Assembly: GCF_014197435.1 (NCBI RefSeq)
Contig: NZ_JACIFP010000001.1
Coordinates: 2,170,001-2,234,000, forward strand
Reading direction: 5' to 3'
Length of the DNA stretch: 64,000 nt
Source: Gordonia humi
GTDB lineage: Bacteria > Actinomycetota > Actinomycetes > Mycobacteriales > Mycobacteriaceae
The position numbers were made by a program, and so were the translations under genes. Below, in pieces: positions 1-8,872 of the stretch; the first letter of the stretch is position 1; the number at the start of each line of letters is the position of its first letter. The notes beneath the pieces are model-generated. The model did not search any database, had not been told where the DNA came from, and saw only the letters and a program-made list of their open reading frames with translations.

Positions 1-42
1 TACCTGCTCATCCGTGTCAACCGGTCGGGAGGAACTCTGTGA
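1..42 (+). CDS. C-terminal tail of an iron-siderophore ABC permease (partial)
   Basis: Only the last 13 codons are inside the window; they read YLLIRVNRSGGTL followed by TGA. The hydrophobic-then-basic tail resembles the end of FecCD-type permeases, and the next gene is the matching ATPase. Its TGA overlaps the GTG of the ATPase (GTGA, positions 39-42), which suggests translational coupling. The permease identity is inferred from context. Confidence 0.5.
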   Translation, partial: YLLIRVNRSGGTL

Positions 43-839
43 CCGTCGAACGTCAGCTGTCCGCCGAGAAGATCCGGCTCGCCTACGGTGACCGGGTGAT
101 CGTCGACGGCCTGGACCTGGAGGTGGCGCAGGGTGAGATCACCTCGATCGTGGGCGCCAACGGATGCGGTAAGTCGACGCTACTGCGTGCCCTCGCGCGA
201 CTGCTGCCGCCGTCGTCCGGGCGGGTGGTGCTCGACGGTCGGGACATCTCGATGCGCAAGTCGCGGGAGGTGGCGCAGATCCTCGGGCTGCTACCGCAGA
301 GCCCGGTGGCGCCGGAAGGCATCACGGTGGCCGATCTGGTCGGACGTGGACGCCACCCGCACCAGAAGCTGCTCGCACGGTGGAGCACGCGCGACTACGA
401 AGCCGTCGCCGACGCCCTCGATGCGACCGGAACCGCCGATCTGGCGGACCGGTCGGTGGACGAGCTCTCCGGCGGACAGCGTCAACGCGTGTGGATCGCG
501 ATGGCGCTCGCGCAGGAGACCGACATCGTGCTGCTCGACGAGCCGACGACCTTCCTCGACCTGGCTCACCAGGTGGAGGTGCTCGATCTGCTGACCGACC
601 TCCGCGAACGATGCGGTACCACGATCGTCATGGTGCTGCACGACCTCAACCTCGCCGCTCGCTACTCCGATCAGCTCATCGCCATGAGAACCGGGCGAAT
701 CCATGCGATCGGAACGCCCGACGAGGTGATGACCGCCGAACTCGTCGACGACGTGTTCGGACTCAAGAGCACGATCCTGCAAGACCCCGTCTCGGGTAAA
801 CCCGCCGTCATGCCGATTGGGAGGCATCATGTCCGATAG
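39..839 (+). CDS. Iron-siderophore ABC transporter ATP-binding protein
   Basis: This 266-residue protein is a FecE/FepC-type ATPase that would power ferric-siderophore import through FecCD permeases at the cytoplasmic membrane. Visible motifs are Walker A GANGCGKST (residues 39-47), the LSGGQ signature (143-147), Walker B ending in DEPT with catalytic Glu168, and switch His201. The GTG start has GGGAGGAA upstream and overlaps the stop of the preceding permease. The downstream reductase starts inside its last codons, so the three genes form one operon. Iron and DtxR/IdeR-type control is likely from function, but the promoter is outside the window. Confidence 0.9.
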   Translation: MTVERQLSAEKIRLAYGDRVIVDGLDLEVAQGEITSIVGANGCGKSTLLRALARLLPPSSGRVVLDGRDISMRKSREVAQILGLLPQSPVAPEGITVADLVGRGRHPHQKLLARWSTRDYEAVADALDATGTADLADRSVDELSGGQRQRVWIAMALAQETDIVLLDEPTTFLDLAHQVEVLDLLTDLRERCGTTIVMVLHDLNLAARYSDQLIAMRTGRIHAIGTPDEVMTAELVDDVFGLKSTILQDPVSGKPAVMPIGRHHVR

Positions 840-1761
840 TCAGAGCCCGTACGTCCTCGGTCGCGGCCGCGTCAGCGCCGTAGAGCCGGTGTCGCCGAAC
901 TTCGTGCGGATCACGTTCACCGGCGACCACGTGGACCGCCTCGGCAATCCGGGGAACACCTTCGATCAACGGATCAAGGTGATCTTCCCGTCGCCGGGAC
1001 GCGCCCTGCCCGACCTCGCCGACGGCGATGACTGGTATCGGCGGTGGTTGGAGTCGCCCGAGGACGAGCGCGGGGCGATCCGCACCTACTCGATCCGCGA
1101 CGTGCGCGTCGCCGACGACGGCGCCACCGACCTCATCGTCGACTTCGTGCTCCACATGGTTCCGGGAGCGACCGGACCCGCGTCGTCGTGGGCTGCCCGG
1201 GCCACCGAGGGCGACGAGGTGTATCTCGTCGCTCCGCGACGCGGCCGGCTCGACGGCGGCGGACTCGAATACGCGCCGGGCGAGGCGAAGTCGGTGCTGC
1301 TGGCCGGCGACGAGACGGCGGCGCCCGCCATCGCGCGGATCCTCGAGGACGCGCCGGCGGATCTGCGTGGCACCGCGTTCATCGAAGTGCCGACCGGCGA
1401 CGACGTGCTGCCGTGCGCCGCACCCGCCGGGGTCAGCGTGCACTGGCTGGCCCGCGACGGCGTCGACCACGGCGCGCGTCTGCGCCCGGCCGTGCTGGAC
1501 CACCTCGGGTCGACCGACGTCGACTCGGCGGTGGTCGACGAGAGCCCTGACGAGCCGATGGTGTGGGAGACGCCGATCTTCTCCAACCTCGGCGAAGACC
1601 TCGGACCCGCGCCGGAGCCGGGTGAGCGCTACTACTGGATAGCGGGCGAGAGCAAGGTCGTCACCGGACTTCGCCGCCACCTCGTCAAGGACCTGGGCAT
1701 CGCCCGCTCCCAGGTCGCCTTCATGGGCTACTGGCGCCACGGCGTGGCGATGAAGGCCTGA
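829..1761 (+). CDS. Siderophore-interacting protein (FAD-dependent ferric-siderophore reductase)
   Basis: A 310-residue ViuB-like flavoprotein with an N-terminal FAD-binding barrel (RTYSIRD motif near residue 90) and a C-terminal SIP domain that binds NAD(P)H ([11 protein letters not shown]). The family reduces ferric siderophores in the cytoplasm to release iron. I chose the ATG at 829 because GGGAGG lies five bases upstream; an in-frame TTG at 817 would add four residues. The start overlaps the ATPase gene by 11 bases, so import and reduction are coupled. Confidence 0.88.
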   Translation: MSDSQSPYVLGRGRVSAVEPVSPNFVRITFTGDHVDRLGNPGNTFDQRIKVIFPSPGRALPDLADGDDWYRRWLESPEDERGAIRTYSIRDVRVADDGATDLIVDFVLHMVPGATGPASSWAARATEGDEVYLVAPRRGRLDGGGLEYAPGEAKSVLLAGDETAAPAIARILEDAPADLRGTAFIEVPTGDDVLPCAAPAGVSVHWLARDGVDHGARLRPAVLDHLGSTDVDSAVVDESPDEPMVWETPIFSNLGEDLGPAPEPGERYYWIAGESKVVTGLRRHLVKDLGIARSQVAFMGYWRHGVAMKA

Positions 1762-1804
1762 GAGCACCGGGAACACCACCACACCACGAAAGGTTGTACT
1801 GACC

Positions 1805-3208
1805 ATGGCTGATGACACCGAATACCGGATCGAACACGACACGATGGGCGAGGTCCGAGTCCCCGCCGCAGCACTCTGGCGCGCGCAGACTCAGCGGGCC
1901 GTCGAGAACTTCCCGATCAGCTTTCGGCCGCTGGAGCGCACGCAGATCCGTGCGCTCGGTCTGCTGAAAGCGGCCACCGCACTGGTCAACAAAGACCTCG
2001 GGCTCCTCGACGCCGCCAAGGCCGACGCCATCGTCGCCGCGGCCACCGAGATCGCCGACGGCGGCCACGACGACCAGTTCCCGATCGACGTCTTCCAGAC
2101 CGGCTCGGGCACCAGCTCGAACATGAACGCCAACGAGGTCATCGCGTCCATCGCCGCGGCGAACGGCGTCACCGTCCACCCGAACGACGACGTCAACATG
2201 TCGCAGAGCTCCAATGACACGTTCCCGACGGCGACCCATGTCGCCGCGACCGAGGCCGTCGTCCGTGCCCTGATCCCGTCGTTGGAGCACCTGCACGCCG
2301 CGCTCGCCGCGAAGTCCGTGGAGTGGCGCGAGGTCGTCAAGTCCGGCCGTACCCACCTGATGGACGCGGTCCCGGTGACACTCGGCCAGGAGTTCGGCGG
2401 CTACGCCCGCCAGGTCCAGGCCGGGATCGAGCGCCTGCAGTCGAGCCTCCCGCGCGTCGGTGAGCTCCCGATCGGCGGCACCGCGGTCGGCACCGGGCTC
2501 AACGCCCCCGAGGGCTTCGGCACCGCCGTCGTCGCCAAGCTCGTCGAGCTGACCGGCGTCGACGAGCTGAGCCTGGCCACCGACAATTTCGAGGCGCAGG
2601 CCGCGCGCGACGGCCTCGTCGAACTGTCCGGCCAGCTCAAGACGATCGCCGTCTCGCTGACGAAGATCGCCAACGACGTCCGCTGGATGGGGTCCGGTCC
2701 GCTGACCGGGCTCGGCGAGATCGCTCTCCCGGACCTGCAGCCGGGCAGCTCGATCATGCCCGGCAAGGTGAATCCGGTTCTGCCCGAGGCCGTCACGCAG
2801 GTCGCCGCACAGGTCATCGGCAACGACGCCGCGGTCACCTGGGGCGGCGGCAACGGTGCGTTCGAGCTGAACGTGTACATCCCGATGATGGCCCGCAACG
2901 TCCTCGAATCGGTGAACCTGCTGGCCAACGTGTCGCGACTGTTCGCCGACCGTTGCATCTCCGGGCTCGTCGCACACGAGGACCGTCTGCGCACGCTCGC
3001 CGAGTCGTCGCCGTCGATCGTGACGCCGCTCAACTCGGCCATCGGCTACGAGGAGGCCGCCGCCGTCGCCAAGCAGGCGCTGCGCGAGGGCGCCACCATC
3101 CGGCAGACCGTCATCGACCGCGGTCTCATCGGCGACAAGCTGTCGGAAGAGGAACTGGACCGCCGACTCGACGTCTTGAAGATGGCGAACGTCGACCGCG
3201 AGCGCTGA
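1805..3208 (+). CDS. fumC: Fumarate hydratase, class II
   Basis: A 467-residue homotetrameric fumarase that interconverts fumarate and L-malate in the TCA cycle without an iron-sulfur cluster. Family motifs are intact: SGTSSNMN (101-108), SSND (135-138), GRTHLMDA (181-188, catalytic His184) and the signature [11 protein letters not shown] (314-324) with the catalytic serine. Length is normal. GAAAGG precedes the ATG. It is followed by a perfect hairpin terminator. A second, unrelated class I fumarase lies about 20 kb downstream. Confidence 0.96.
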   Translation: MADDTEYRIEHDTMGEVRVPAAALWRAQTQRAVENFPISFRPLERTQIRALGLLKAATALVNKDLGLLDAAKADAIVAAATEIADGGHDDQFPIDVFQTGSGTSSNMNANEVIASIAAANGVTVHPNDDVNMSQSSNDTFPTATHVAATEAVVRALIPSLEHLHAALAAKSVEWREVVKSGRTHLMDAVPVTLGQEFGGYARQVQAGIERLQSSLPRVGELPIGGTAVGTGLNAPEGFGTAVVAKLVELTGVDELSLATDNFEAQAARDGLVELSGQLKTIAVSLTKIANDVRWMGSGPLTGLGEIALPDLQPGSSIMPGKVNPVLPEAVTQVAAQVIGNDAAVTWGGGNGAFELNVYIPMMARNVLESVNLLANVSRLFADRCISGLVAHEDRLRTLAESSPSIVTPLNSAIGYEEAAAVAKQALREGATIRQTVIDRGLIGDKLSEEELDRRLDVLKMANVDRER

Positions 3209-3214
3209 GTGCGC

Positions 3215-3246
3215 TTCCGGCTACCGGTCGCGACCGGTAGCCGGAA
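3215..3246. terminator. Perfect 32-base palindrome, bidirectional terminator
   Basis: Arms TTCCGGCTACCGGTCG and CGACCGGTAGCCGGAA are exact reverse complements with no spacer. It begins seven bases after the fumC stop and lies between convergent fumC and the D-amino-acid dehydrogenase. There is no T-run, so it would act as a U-less hairpin terminator of the kind common in actinobacteria. Confidence 0.75.
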
Positions 3247-3272
3247 CGGCGGTTCGCGGCCGAACGCCTCGG

Positions 3273-4397
3273 TCACCGCCCCGGCGTCAGAGCGGCCGCA
3301 CGCACACCGCCCGCGACGACGTCGCCGGGCAGCGACTCGCCGCGGAAGAGAGCGGCGCCGGACCGCGCGAGACCGTCGGCCATCTGGATGCCGTAGCCGC
3401 CCTGACCGGCGAACCAGAAGAAGCCGTCGACGCGGGGATCGAAGCCGACGACGGGCGACCGGTCGGGCGCGAACGTCCGCAGGCCGGCCCACGACGAGGT
3501 GATGCGTCGCAGATTCAGATCCGTGACCTCGTTGATCGACTCGATGGCCCGAGCGATGTCGAGGTCGTCGGGCTTCACGTCATGCGGATGACTCGGCGTC
3601 TCGTCGGCCGGCGAGCACAGCAGTCCGTTGGCTTCGGGCTTGATGTAGAAGGTGTCGTCGAGGTCGTTGACGACGGGCAGCGCCCCGGTGGTCAGCGCGG
3701 CGGGCGCGTCGACACCGAAGATCGTGCGGATCATCGGGGTGAGCCCGGCGGTCGTCGCACCGGCGAGGTCGGCGACGTGGTCGGCCCACGCTCCGGCCGC
3801 GTCGACGACGATCGGCGCGGTCACCGTGTCGCCGTCGTCGAGCGTCACCGTCCACCCGCCGCCGGCGCGGTGCAAGGCCGTGACCGGCGCGTTCGTCCGG
3901 ATCTGACCGCCGCGTCGTCGCAGGCCGCGGACGTATCCCTGGTGGAGTGCGTGGACGTCGATGTCGTCGGCGTCCGGGTCGAGCACGCCTGCCCCGATCG
4001 CATCCCGTCGCAGGTAGGGCGCGAGATCGACGGCTTCGTCGGCCGACACCTGCTCCACCGCGGGAGCCTGCTGCCGGACCTCTCGGCAGAATTCGGCGAG
4101 CGCGTCCTCGCGACCGTTCCTCGCGAACACCAGATACGGTCGCGGGGACAGCAGCGGGCCGTCGAAGGTGTCGGGAGGATCGGTGAGGAACGCCCGGCTC
4201 ACGGTGGTCAGCGACCGCACCGTCGCATTGCCGAACGTCTCCAGATAGAGGGCGGCCGAGCGTCCGGTGGTGTGAAAGGCGAGCGTGGTCTCCTGCTCCA
4301 GGAGACAGACCGTCCGATCGTCCGCGAGTTCGTACCCGATCGACACCCCGGCGATGCCGCCGCCGATCACGACGACGTCGAATGCTGTCGCAGTCAT
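3273..4397 (-). CDS. FAD-dependent D-amino-acid (D-arginine-type) dehydrogenase
   Basis: A 374-residue DAO-family flavoprotein. It starts with the dinucleotide-binding motif VVIGGGIAGVSIGYEL, followed by TTGRSAA, LLSPRP, DDIDVHALHQGYVRG and the C-terminal GLRTFAPDRSPVVG and GQGGYGIQ motifs. These match the sequence of Pseudomonas DauA (D-arginine dehydrogenase) as I recall it, so oxidative deamination of a basic or hydrophobic D-amino acid is the best guess; the substrate is not proven. It has its own apparent leaderless promoter (TATCCT six bases before the ATG), so it need not be co-transcribed with the benzoate operon upstream. Confidence 0.8.
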   Translation of the reverse strand: MTATAFDVVVIGGGIAGVSIGYELADDRTVCLLEQETTLAFHTTGRSAALYLETFGNATVRSLTTVSRAFLTDPPDTFDGPLLSPRPYLVFARNGREDALAEFCREVRQQAPAVEQVSADEAVDLAPYLRRDAIGAGVLDPDADDIDVHALHQGYVRGLRRRGGQIRTNAPVTALHRAGGGWTVTLDDGDTVTAPIVVDAAGAWADHVADLAGATTAGLTPMIRTIFGVDAPAALTTGALPVVNDLDDTFYIKPEANGLLCSPADETPSHPHDVKPDDLDIARAIESINEVTDLNLRRITSSWAGLRTFAPDRSPVVGFDPRVDGFFWFAGQGGYGIQMADGLARSGAALFRGESLPGDVVAGGVRAAALTPGR

Positions 4398-4403
4398 GGC
4401 TAC

Positions 4404-4409
4404 AGGATA
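4404..4409 (-). promoter_or_regulatory. -10 box, leaderless promoter of the D-amino-acid dehydrogenase
   Basis: TATCCT lies exactly six bases before the ATG, and there is no Shine-Dalgarno sequence. This geometry puts the transcription start on or next to the start codon. Confidence 0.45.
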
Positions 4410-4451
4410 CGAGTTCGCGGACCCATGCGGGGACGGCGAAAACGCGGCGGA

Positions 4452-5165
4452 CTACCGCAGGCCGCCGTCGGCGTCGAGGATCTGGCCGGTGACCCACCCG
4501 GCGTCGGGGGAGAGGAGCAGGTCCACGGCAGCGGCGACGTCGTCGGGAGTTCCTAAGCGGCGCATGGCATTCGACTTGCGCATGGCTTCGATGGCCTTCT
4601 CCGCGGTGGTGCGGTGCAGGGTCTCGGTGTCGGTGGAGCCGGGACGTACCACGTTGACGGTCACGCGGCGGCGAGCGAGTTCCTTCGCCGCGACGCGGGC
4701 GGCGCCCTCGACGCCCGCCTTCGCCGCGACATACGTGGCCTGGCGGGCCGGGGCCATCGCGACGGCGGCACTCGAGAGCAGCACGATCCGGCCGTCGTCG
4801 ACCACGCGTCGGGCGGCCTCACGCAACACCAGCAACGCCGACCGCAGGTTCAACGCGAGACTCGCGTCGATCTCGTCGTCGGACACCTCGGTCAGGCGAG
4901 GGAAGTCCCAGCCGCCGACGCAGTCCACGACGACGTCGATCGGGCCGAGTTCTTCCGCGGCGTCGAAGGCGGCGAGGACGTCGGTCGTGGTCGTGATGTC
5001 GGCGCGCACGGCGCGGAGCTCGTGGCCGTCGGACAGTTCGGCGACGAGGCCCTGTGCGCGCTCGGCGTGATCGAGATACGTCACGAGCACCGGTTCGCGC
5101 CGGACGATCCGTGCGGTGACTGCGGCGCCGATGCCTCCGGCGCCGCCCAGGACGAGTGCGGTCAC
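4452..5165 (-). CDS. SDR-family oxidoreductase
   Basis: A 237-residue classical short-chain dehydrogenase. It has the glycine-rich NAD(P) loop GGAGGIG (7-13), an active-site Ser at 131/132 and the YxxxK pair Tyr145/Lys149. It is the last gene of the benzoyl-CoA operon and its start overlaps the stop of the enoyl-CoA hydratase gene by four bases. A role in oxidising or reducing a CoA-linked intermediate is inferred only from position. The substrate is unknown. Confidence 0.85.
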   Translation of the reverse strand: MTALVLGGAGGIGAAVTARIVRREPVLVTYLDHAERAQGLVAELSDGHELRAVRADITTTTDVLAAFDAAEELGPIDVVVDCVGGWDFPRLTEVSDDEIDASLALNLRSALLVLREAARRVVDDGRIVLLSSAAVAMAPARQATYVAAKAGVEGAARVAAKELARRRVTVNVVRPGSTDTETLHRTTAEKAIEAMRKSNAMRRLGTPDDVAAAVDLLLSPDAGWVTGQILDADGGLR

Positions 5166-5917
5166 TTCTGCTTCCTCTCGGTGTTCTTCCGGTCGAGGAA
5201 CGCGGTCATGCGCCGCTCCTTCTCGTCGGTCTCGAACAGGACGGCCTGCGCGACGTTGTCGAACGTCGGGTGCGCCTCGCGCGGCATGCGCAGTGCCAAC
5301 TTGGTCATCCGCAAGGCCAGGGGTGCGTTGCGGAGCATCCGGTCGACCCAGGCGTTCGCGGTCTCCAGCAGCTGATCGGCGTCGACGACCTCGTTGAGCA
5401 GGCGTACCTCGCGCGCCTGTTCGGCGTTCAGCGTCCGGCCGGCCAGCAGGATCTCCTTGGCGAGCGGTTCACCGACGAGCTCGATCAGCCGCCACGACGC
5501 GCCCGCCGCGGCGAGGATGCCGAGACCGCCTTCGGGATTGCCGAGTCTCACGGTGGGAGTGCCGATCCGGAAGTCGCAGGCGTAGGCGAGTTCGGCGCCG
5601 CCGCCGAGCGCGTAACCGGCGACGGCGGCGAGCGTCGGCATCGGAAGGCGCGCGATGCGATCGAAGATCCCCGAGTTGACGCCGGCCAACGCGTCGACGT
5701 TGCGCCGCTCGCGCAGCTGACCGATGTCGGCGCCACCGGCGAATATCTCGGGGCCGCCGGTCACGATCATCGGCTTGGGATCTGTCTCCAGCTCCTGGCA
5801 CACCGCGTGCAGCTCGGCGACCATCTCGGCGTCGATCGCGTTCTTGGTGGCCGGTCGGTCGAGGGAGACGATCACGCGGTCGTCGAGCGTCTCGATGCGT
5901 AGACGTCGGTCGCTCAT
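5162..5917 (-). CDS. Enoyl-CoA hydratase/isomerase (crotonase family)
   Basis: A 251-residue crotonase. The oxyanion-hole segments AGGADIGQL and AVAGYALGGGAELAYACD are present. In a box-type benzoate pathway, 3,4-dehydroadipyl-CoA must be isomerised and hydrated to 3-hydroxyadipyl-CoA; this gene, directly before the 3-hydroxyacyl-CoA dehydrogenase, is the natural candidate (PaaF/PaaG-like role, inferred). It lies tightly inside the operon: its start directly abuts the stop of the upstream gene. Confidence 0.87.
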   Translation of the reverse strand: MSDRRLRIETLDDRVIVSLDRPATKNAIDAEMVAELHAVCQELETDPKPMIVTGGPEIFAGGADIGQLRERRNVDALAGVNSGIFDRIARLPMPTLAAVAGYALGGGAELAYACDFRIGTPTVRLGNPEGGLGILAAAGASWRLIELVGEPLAKEILLAGRTLNAEQAREVRLLNEVVDADQLLETANAWVDRMLRNAPLALRMTKLALRMPREAHPTFDNVAQAVLFETDEKERRMTAFLDRKNTERKQK

Positions 5918-6778
5918 CTAATCGTCCCACTCGTAGAAGCCGCGGCCGCTCTTGCGGCCGAGGTCGCCGCGCTCCACCATGTCGACCATCAGCCGCGGCG
6001 GCGCGAACCGCGGCCCGAGCTCGGACTCCAGATAGCGTGAGATGCCCAGGCGCACATCGATTCCGACGATGTCGGTCAACTTCAACGGGCCCATCGGGTA
6101 GCCGTATCCGAGTTCCATCGCGGCGTCGATGTCGACGGCGGACGCGACGCCGTCCTCGACCATCCGAATGGCCTCCAGGCCGACGGCGACGCCCAGGCGG
6201 CTACTCGCGAAACCCGGTGCGTTGCGGATGACGACGGGGGTCTTGCCCATCGCACGCACCCACCCGGCTGCGCGTTCGGTGAGCGCCGGATCGCCCGCGT
6301 CGGTGTACACGACCTCGATCAGCTTGCTGGCGGGCACCGGGTTGAAGAAGTGCAGGCCCACCAGGCGCGCCGGCACACGCAGTGCGGCACCGAGCACGTC
6401 GAGCGAGATGCTCGAGGTGTTGGTGGCGATCGCCGCGTCGTCGGCGACGACGCCCTCCACCCGCGACAACGTCTCGGTCTTGAGAGACACGTCCTCCGGG
6501 ACGGCCTCTACGACCAGCCCCGACGAGGCCAGATCGGTGACGTCGGTGGTCACCGAGAGTCGTGCGACGACCGGCTCGGGAGACGGGACGACTCCGCGTT
6601 TCACGCTCGCCGCCACCGCGCGTTCGACGCGCTCGCGGGCGCCGCGCGCCGCATCGGCGTCGCGTTCGAGGACGGTGACGGCAGATCCCGCGAGGAGCAT
6701 GGCGTGCGCGATGCCCGCGCCCATGCGTCCACCGCCGACCACTCCGACCACATCGGGCAGTGCCACGGCGTCGTTCAC
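5918..6778 (-). CDS. 3-hydroxyacyl-CoA dehydrogenase
   Basis: A 286-residue NAD-dependent dehydrogenase with the Rossmann loop GVVGGGRMGAGIAHAM near the N-terminus and the HFFNPVPASKLIEVV segment containing the catalytic His. The C-terminal domain carries LGYGYPMGPLKLTD. It would oxidise 3-hydroxyadipyl-CoA to 3-oxoadipyl-CoA (PaaH-like role, inferred from the operon). No beta-ketoadipyl-CoA thiolase is encoded in this operon. The GTG start overlaps the upstream stop (GTGA) and has GGAGG upstream. Confidence 0.9.
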   Translation of the reverse strand: MNDAVALPDVVGVVGGGRMGAGIAHAMLLAGSAVTVLERDADAARGARERVERAVAASVKRGVVPSPEPVVARLSVTTDVTDLASSGLVVEAVPEDVSLKTETLSRVEGVVADDAAIATNTSSISLDVLGAALRVPARLVGLHFFNPVPASKLIEVVYTDAGDPALTERAAGWVRAMGKTPVVIRNAPGFASSRLGVAVGLEAIRMVEDGVASAVDIDAAMELGYGYPMGPLKLTDIVGIDVRLGISRYLESELGPRFAPPRLMVDMVERGDLGRKSGRGFYEWDD

Positions 6779-7332
6779 TCCCCGGCCTCCGCTAGACGTG
6801 CGCGCCCCGCGTCGGTGATCACGCGGTCGGACTGCTCGGTGATCAGCAGCGGCGGGTCGGACTGGTACAGCTTGGCCAGCGCCGAGCGCTCCAGCCCGAC
6901 CTCGCGAGCGGCCTGGTGGACTTCCAGCTTGTGCATGCGCCCACCGTCTGCCGCGGCGATCCGGGACAGCAGAGCGGCGGTCGGGTCCGTGACGGCGGTG
7001 TGCTCGCCGTCGCGGCGGACGGGCTCGGAGTCGAGGAGGGCGGTGATCTGTACCAGAATCCCGCGCAGCGCCTGCTTGAGGACGTCGAGTTCACTCTGCT
7101 CGCCCGCCGCGCCGCCGGAACCCTGCCACGTGCGCATCGGGTGGCGGCGCAGATACTCCTGTTCCAGTTCGAGCATGCGTGCGGTATGCGTCGCGAACTG
7201 CTCGGCGGTGCCGTTGAGGAACACCCAGTTGCGCGTCTCGTGCGCGGTGGCGCCCTGCTGTTCGAGTTCGGCGTCGGTCAGCTCGTGCGCGGGGCGCCCG
7301 GCGGGGCCTGCCGAGCCGGTGGTGGGGGACAT
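6775..7332 (-). CDS. Conserved hypothetical protein, probably DUF6158
   Basis: A 185-residue protein with no catalytic motif that I recognise. The N-terminal part (HELTDAELEQQG, then ETRNWVFLNGTAEQFATH and LEQEYLRRHPMRTWQG) resembles the actinobacterial DUF6158 family as I recall it. The C-terminal half, rich in Ala and charged residues, looks helical. AAGGAG stands five bases before the ATG, a strong ribosome site inside the operon after a 107-base gap. It is probably part of the benzoyl-CoA operon, function unknown. Confidence 0.7.
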   Translation of the reverse strand: MSPTTGSAGPAGRPAHELTDAELEQQGATAHETRNWVFLNGTAEQFATHTARMLELEQEYLRRHPMRTWQGSGGAAGEQSELDVLKQALRGILVQITALLDSEPVRRDGEHTAVTDPTAALLSRIAAADGGRMHKLEVHQAAREVGLERSALAKLYQSDPPLLITEQSDRVITDAGRARLAEAGE

Positions 7333-7377
7333 GGTTACTCCTTGTGGGCTGTGGAGGTGAGGGGGATCTCGACTCCG

Positions 7378-7470
7378 CTCGATCGGCGGATGGGGGCTCG
7401 ATCGGCGGATGGGGGCTCGATCGGCGGATGGGGGCTCGATCAGCGGATGGGACTCGACCGGCGGATGGGT
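7378..7470. repeat. Tandem 19-base repeat, about five copies
   Basis: The unit CTCGATCGGCGGATGGGGG occurs three times exactly (7378-7396, 7397-7415, 7416-7434). Two degenerate copies follow (7435-7452 and 7453-7470). The exact copies lie between the gamma-carbonic-anhydrase-like gene and the DUF6158 gene. The degenerate copies encode the C-terminal residues of the former, and its stop codon is inside copy four. Confidence 0.9.
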
Positions 7471-7991
7471 TCGACGGGACGCAGTTCGGCACGGTAACGG
7501 CGGGCGTTCTCGCGGTACTCGCCCACGCCGTAGTCGATCCAGGCGGTCACGTCGTCGGGTGCGACGTCACGTGGACGGGCGGGCACACCGAGCAGCATGG
7601 TGCCCGGCGGGGCGACGGTGTCCTCGGCGACGAGGGCCTGACCGCCGACCACACAGCCGTCGCCGATCTGTGCGCGGTTGAGCACCACTGAGCCGGAGCC
7701 GATCAGACAGCGGTTTCCGACCGTGCATCCTTCGAGGTGGGCGATGTGTCCGACGACGCAGTCGTCGCCGATCACCGTGGGCCACTCCTCGGTGGTGTGC
7801 AGCACCGTGTTGTCCTGAATGGAGGTGCGGGCGCCGACGACGATGGAGCCCATGTCGCCGCGCAGCACCGCGCCGGGCCACACCGACGACTCCGGTCCGA
7901 TCGTCACGTCGCCGATCACCGTCGCCGCCGGATGGACGTATGCGGTCTCATCGACGGTGGGCCGCACTCCGCCCAGGGCGTAGAACGTCAT
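7440..7991 (-). CDS. Gamma-class carbonic anhydrase-like hexapeptide-repeat protein (PaaY-like)
   Basis: A 183-residue left-handed beta-helix protein of the gamma carbonic anhydrase/PaaY family. Hexapeptide repeats run through most of the chain (AATVIGDVTIGPESSVWPG, then IGDDCVVGHIAHLEGCTVG and IGSGSVVLNRAQIG). Metal-binding histidines fit HTTEEW, GHIAH and neighbouring positions. PaaY-type members act as CoA thioesterases that remove toxic ring-CoA products, a plausible role here. The ATG at 7991 overlaps the upstream stop (ATGA). The C-terminus runs into a tandem repeat, so its last residues (PIRRSSPIR) may vary between strains. Confidence 0.85.
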   Translation of the reverse strand: MTFYALGGVRPTVDETAYVHPAATVIGDVTIGPESSVWPGAVLRGDMGSIVVGARTSIQDNTVLHTTEEWPTVIGDDCVVGHIAHLEGCTVGNRCLIGSGSVVLNRAQIGDGCVVGGQALVAEDTVAPPGTMLLGVPARPRDVAPDDVTAWIDYGVGEYRENARRYRAELRPVEPIRRSSPIR

Positions 7992-8860
7992 GACGCCTCC
8001 TTCAAGTGGTCGAGTCCGGCGTAGACGTCGATCGCGTTGCCGCCGAGTACGAGTGCGGCGGTCTCCTCGTCGAGCCCGAGGTCGACGACCGCCCGCGCGT
8101 TGGCGGCGACGCCCGGGACCCCCGGCCAGTCGGTGGCGAAGATCCATTTGCGAGACAGACGCCGCAGGCTGAACTTCGCGTAGTAGTCGGGGAGGCGCTT
8201 GGGCGGCAGACCGGAGAGCTCGATCCACACGGTGTCGTAGCTGAGCGCCATGAACGCGGCCGCGTCGTACCACCAGCCGCGACCGCCGTGCGCGAGAACG
8301 ACGTTCAGCCCCGGGTGATCGCGCACCACGGGCAGGAGGATCTCCGGATCTGCCAACTCGTTCATGGATCCGGGGAACGTGCTGGTCCCACAGTGCACGA
8401 TCAGCGGCACACCGCGTTCTTCGAGCACCTGATACGCGGGATAGAGCGCGCGGTCGTCGCATCGGAACCCGCCGTGCACCGGGTGCAGCTTCAGCGCGGC
8501 CGCACCGTGGTCGAGCTGACGGGTCAGTTCTTTCGCGATGGGGAAGTGCAGGTGCGGATTCACGTTCGCGACGGGACGGAACCGGGTCGGGTTGTACTCG
8601 ACCAGCGGCAACAGATCGTCGAAGAGCTGCATGCCGGTGGCCTTCGGACTGTACTCGCACAGCAGCAGCGCGCCGTCCACGTCCTGCGCGGCGAAGACCG
8701 CGTCGAGCCGCGCGGGGATCGGTCTCCCGTCGGTGTCCCACACGGACTCCAGGAGCCCGTCGGCGCCGAACTCTCGCGCCCAGTCGATCCAGGCCGGCGC
8801 GAGGGTGTCGAGCATCGGCACATGCACGTGCGCGTCGATCAGACGATGTCCGTTCAGCAC
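7988..8860 (-). CDS. Amidohydrolase-family (ACMSD-like TIM-barrel) protein
   Basis: A 290-residue amidohydrolase-2 protein. The metal site begins with DAHVHVP near the N-terminus, followed by HPVHGGF, a strand-end His in VHCGTSTF, LAHGGRGWW and the catalytic Asp in FATDWPG. The family includes decarboxylases and hydrolases acting on ring-cleavage products. It sits inside the benzoyl-CoA operon between the ferredoxin and PaaY-like genes, so it may process a ring-opening product or side product. This is inference; no canonical Box enzyme of this family is known to me. Confidence 0.8.
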   Translation of the reverse strand: MLNGHRLIDAHVHVPMLDTLAPAWIDWAREFGADGLLESVWDTDGRPIPARLDAVFAAQDVDGALLLCEYSPKATGMQLFDDLLPLVEYNPTRFRPVANVNPHLHFPIAKELTRQLDHGAAALKLHPVHGGFRCDDRALYPAYQVLEERGVPLIVHCGTSTFPGSMNELADPEILLPVVRDHPGLNVVLAHGGRGWWYDAAAFMALSYDTVWIELSGLPPKRLPDYYAKFSLRRLSRKWIFATDWPGVPGVAANARAVVDLGLDEETAALVLGGNAIDVYAGLDHLKEAS

Positions 8861-8872
8861 GACGACGCTCCT

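Noticed and set aside
7378..7470. CRISPR array
   Set aside because: The 19-base units are directly adjacent without spacers and partly degenerate, and no cas genes are present.
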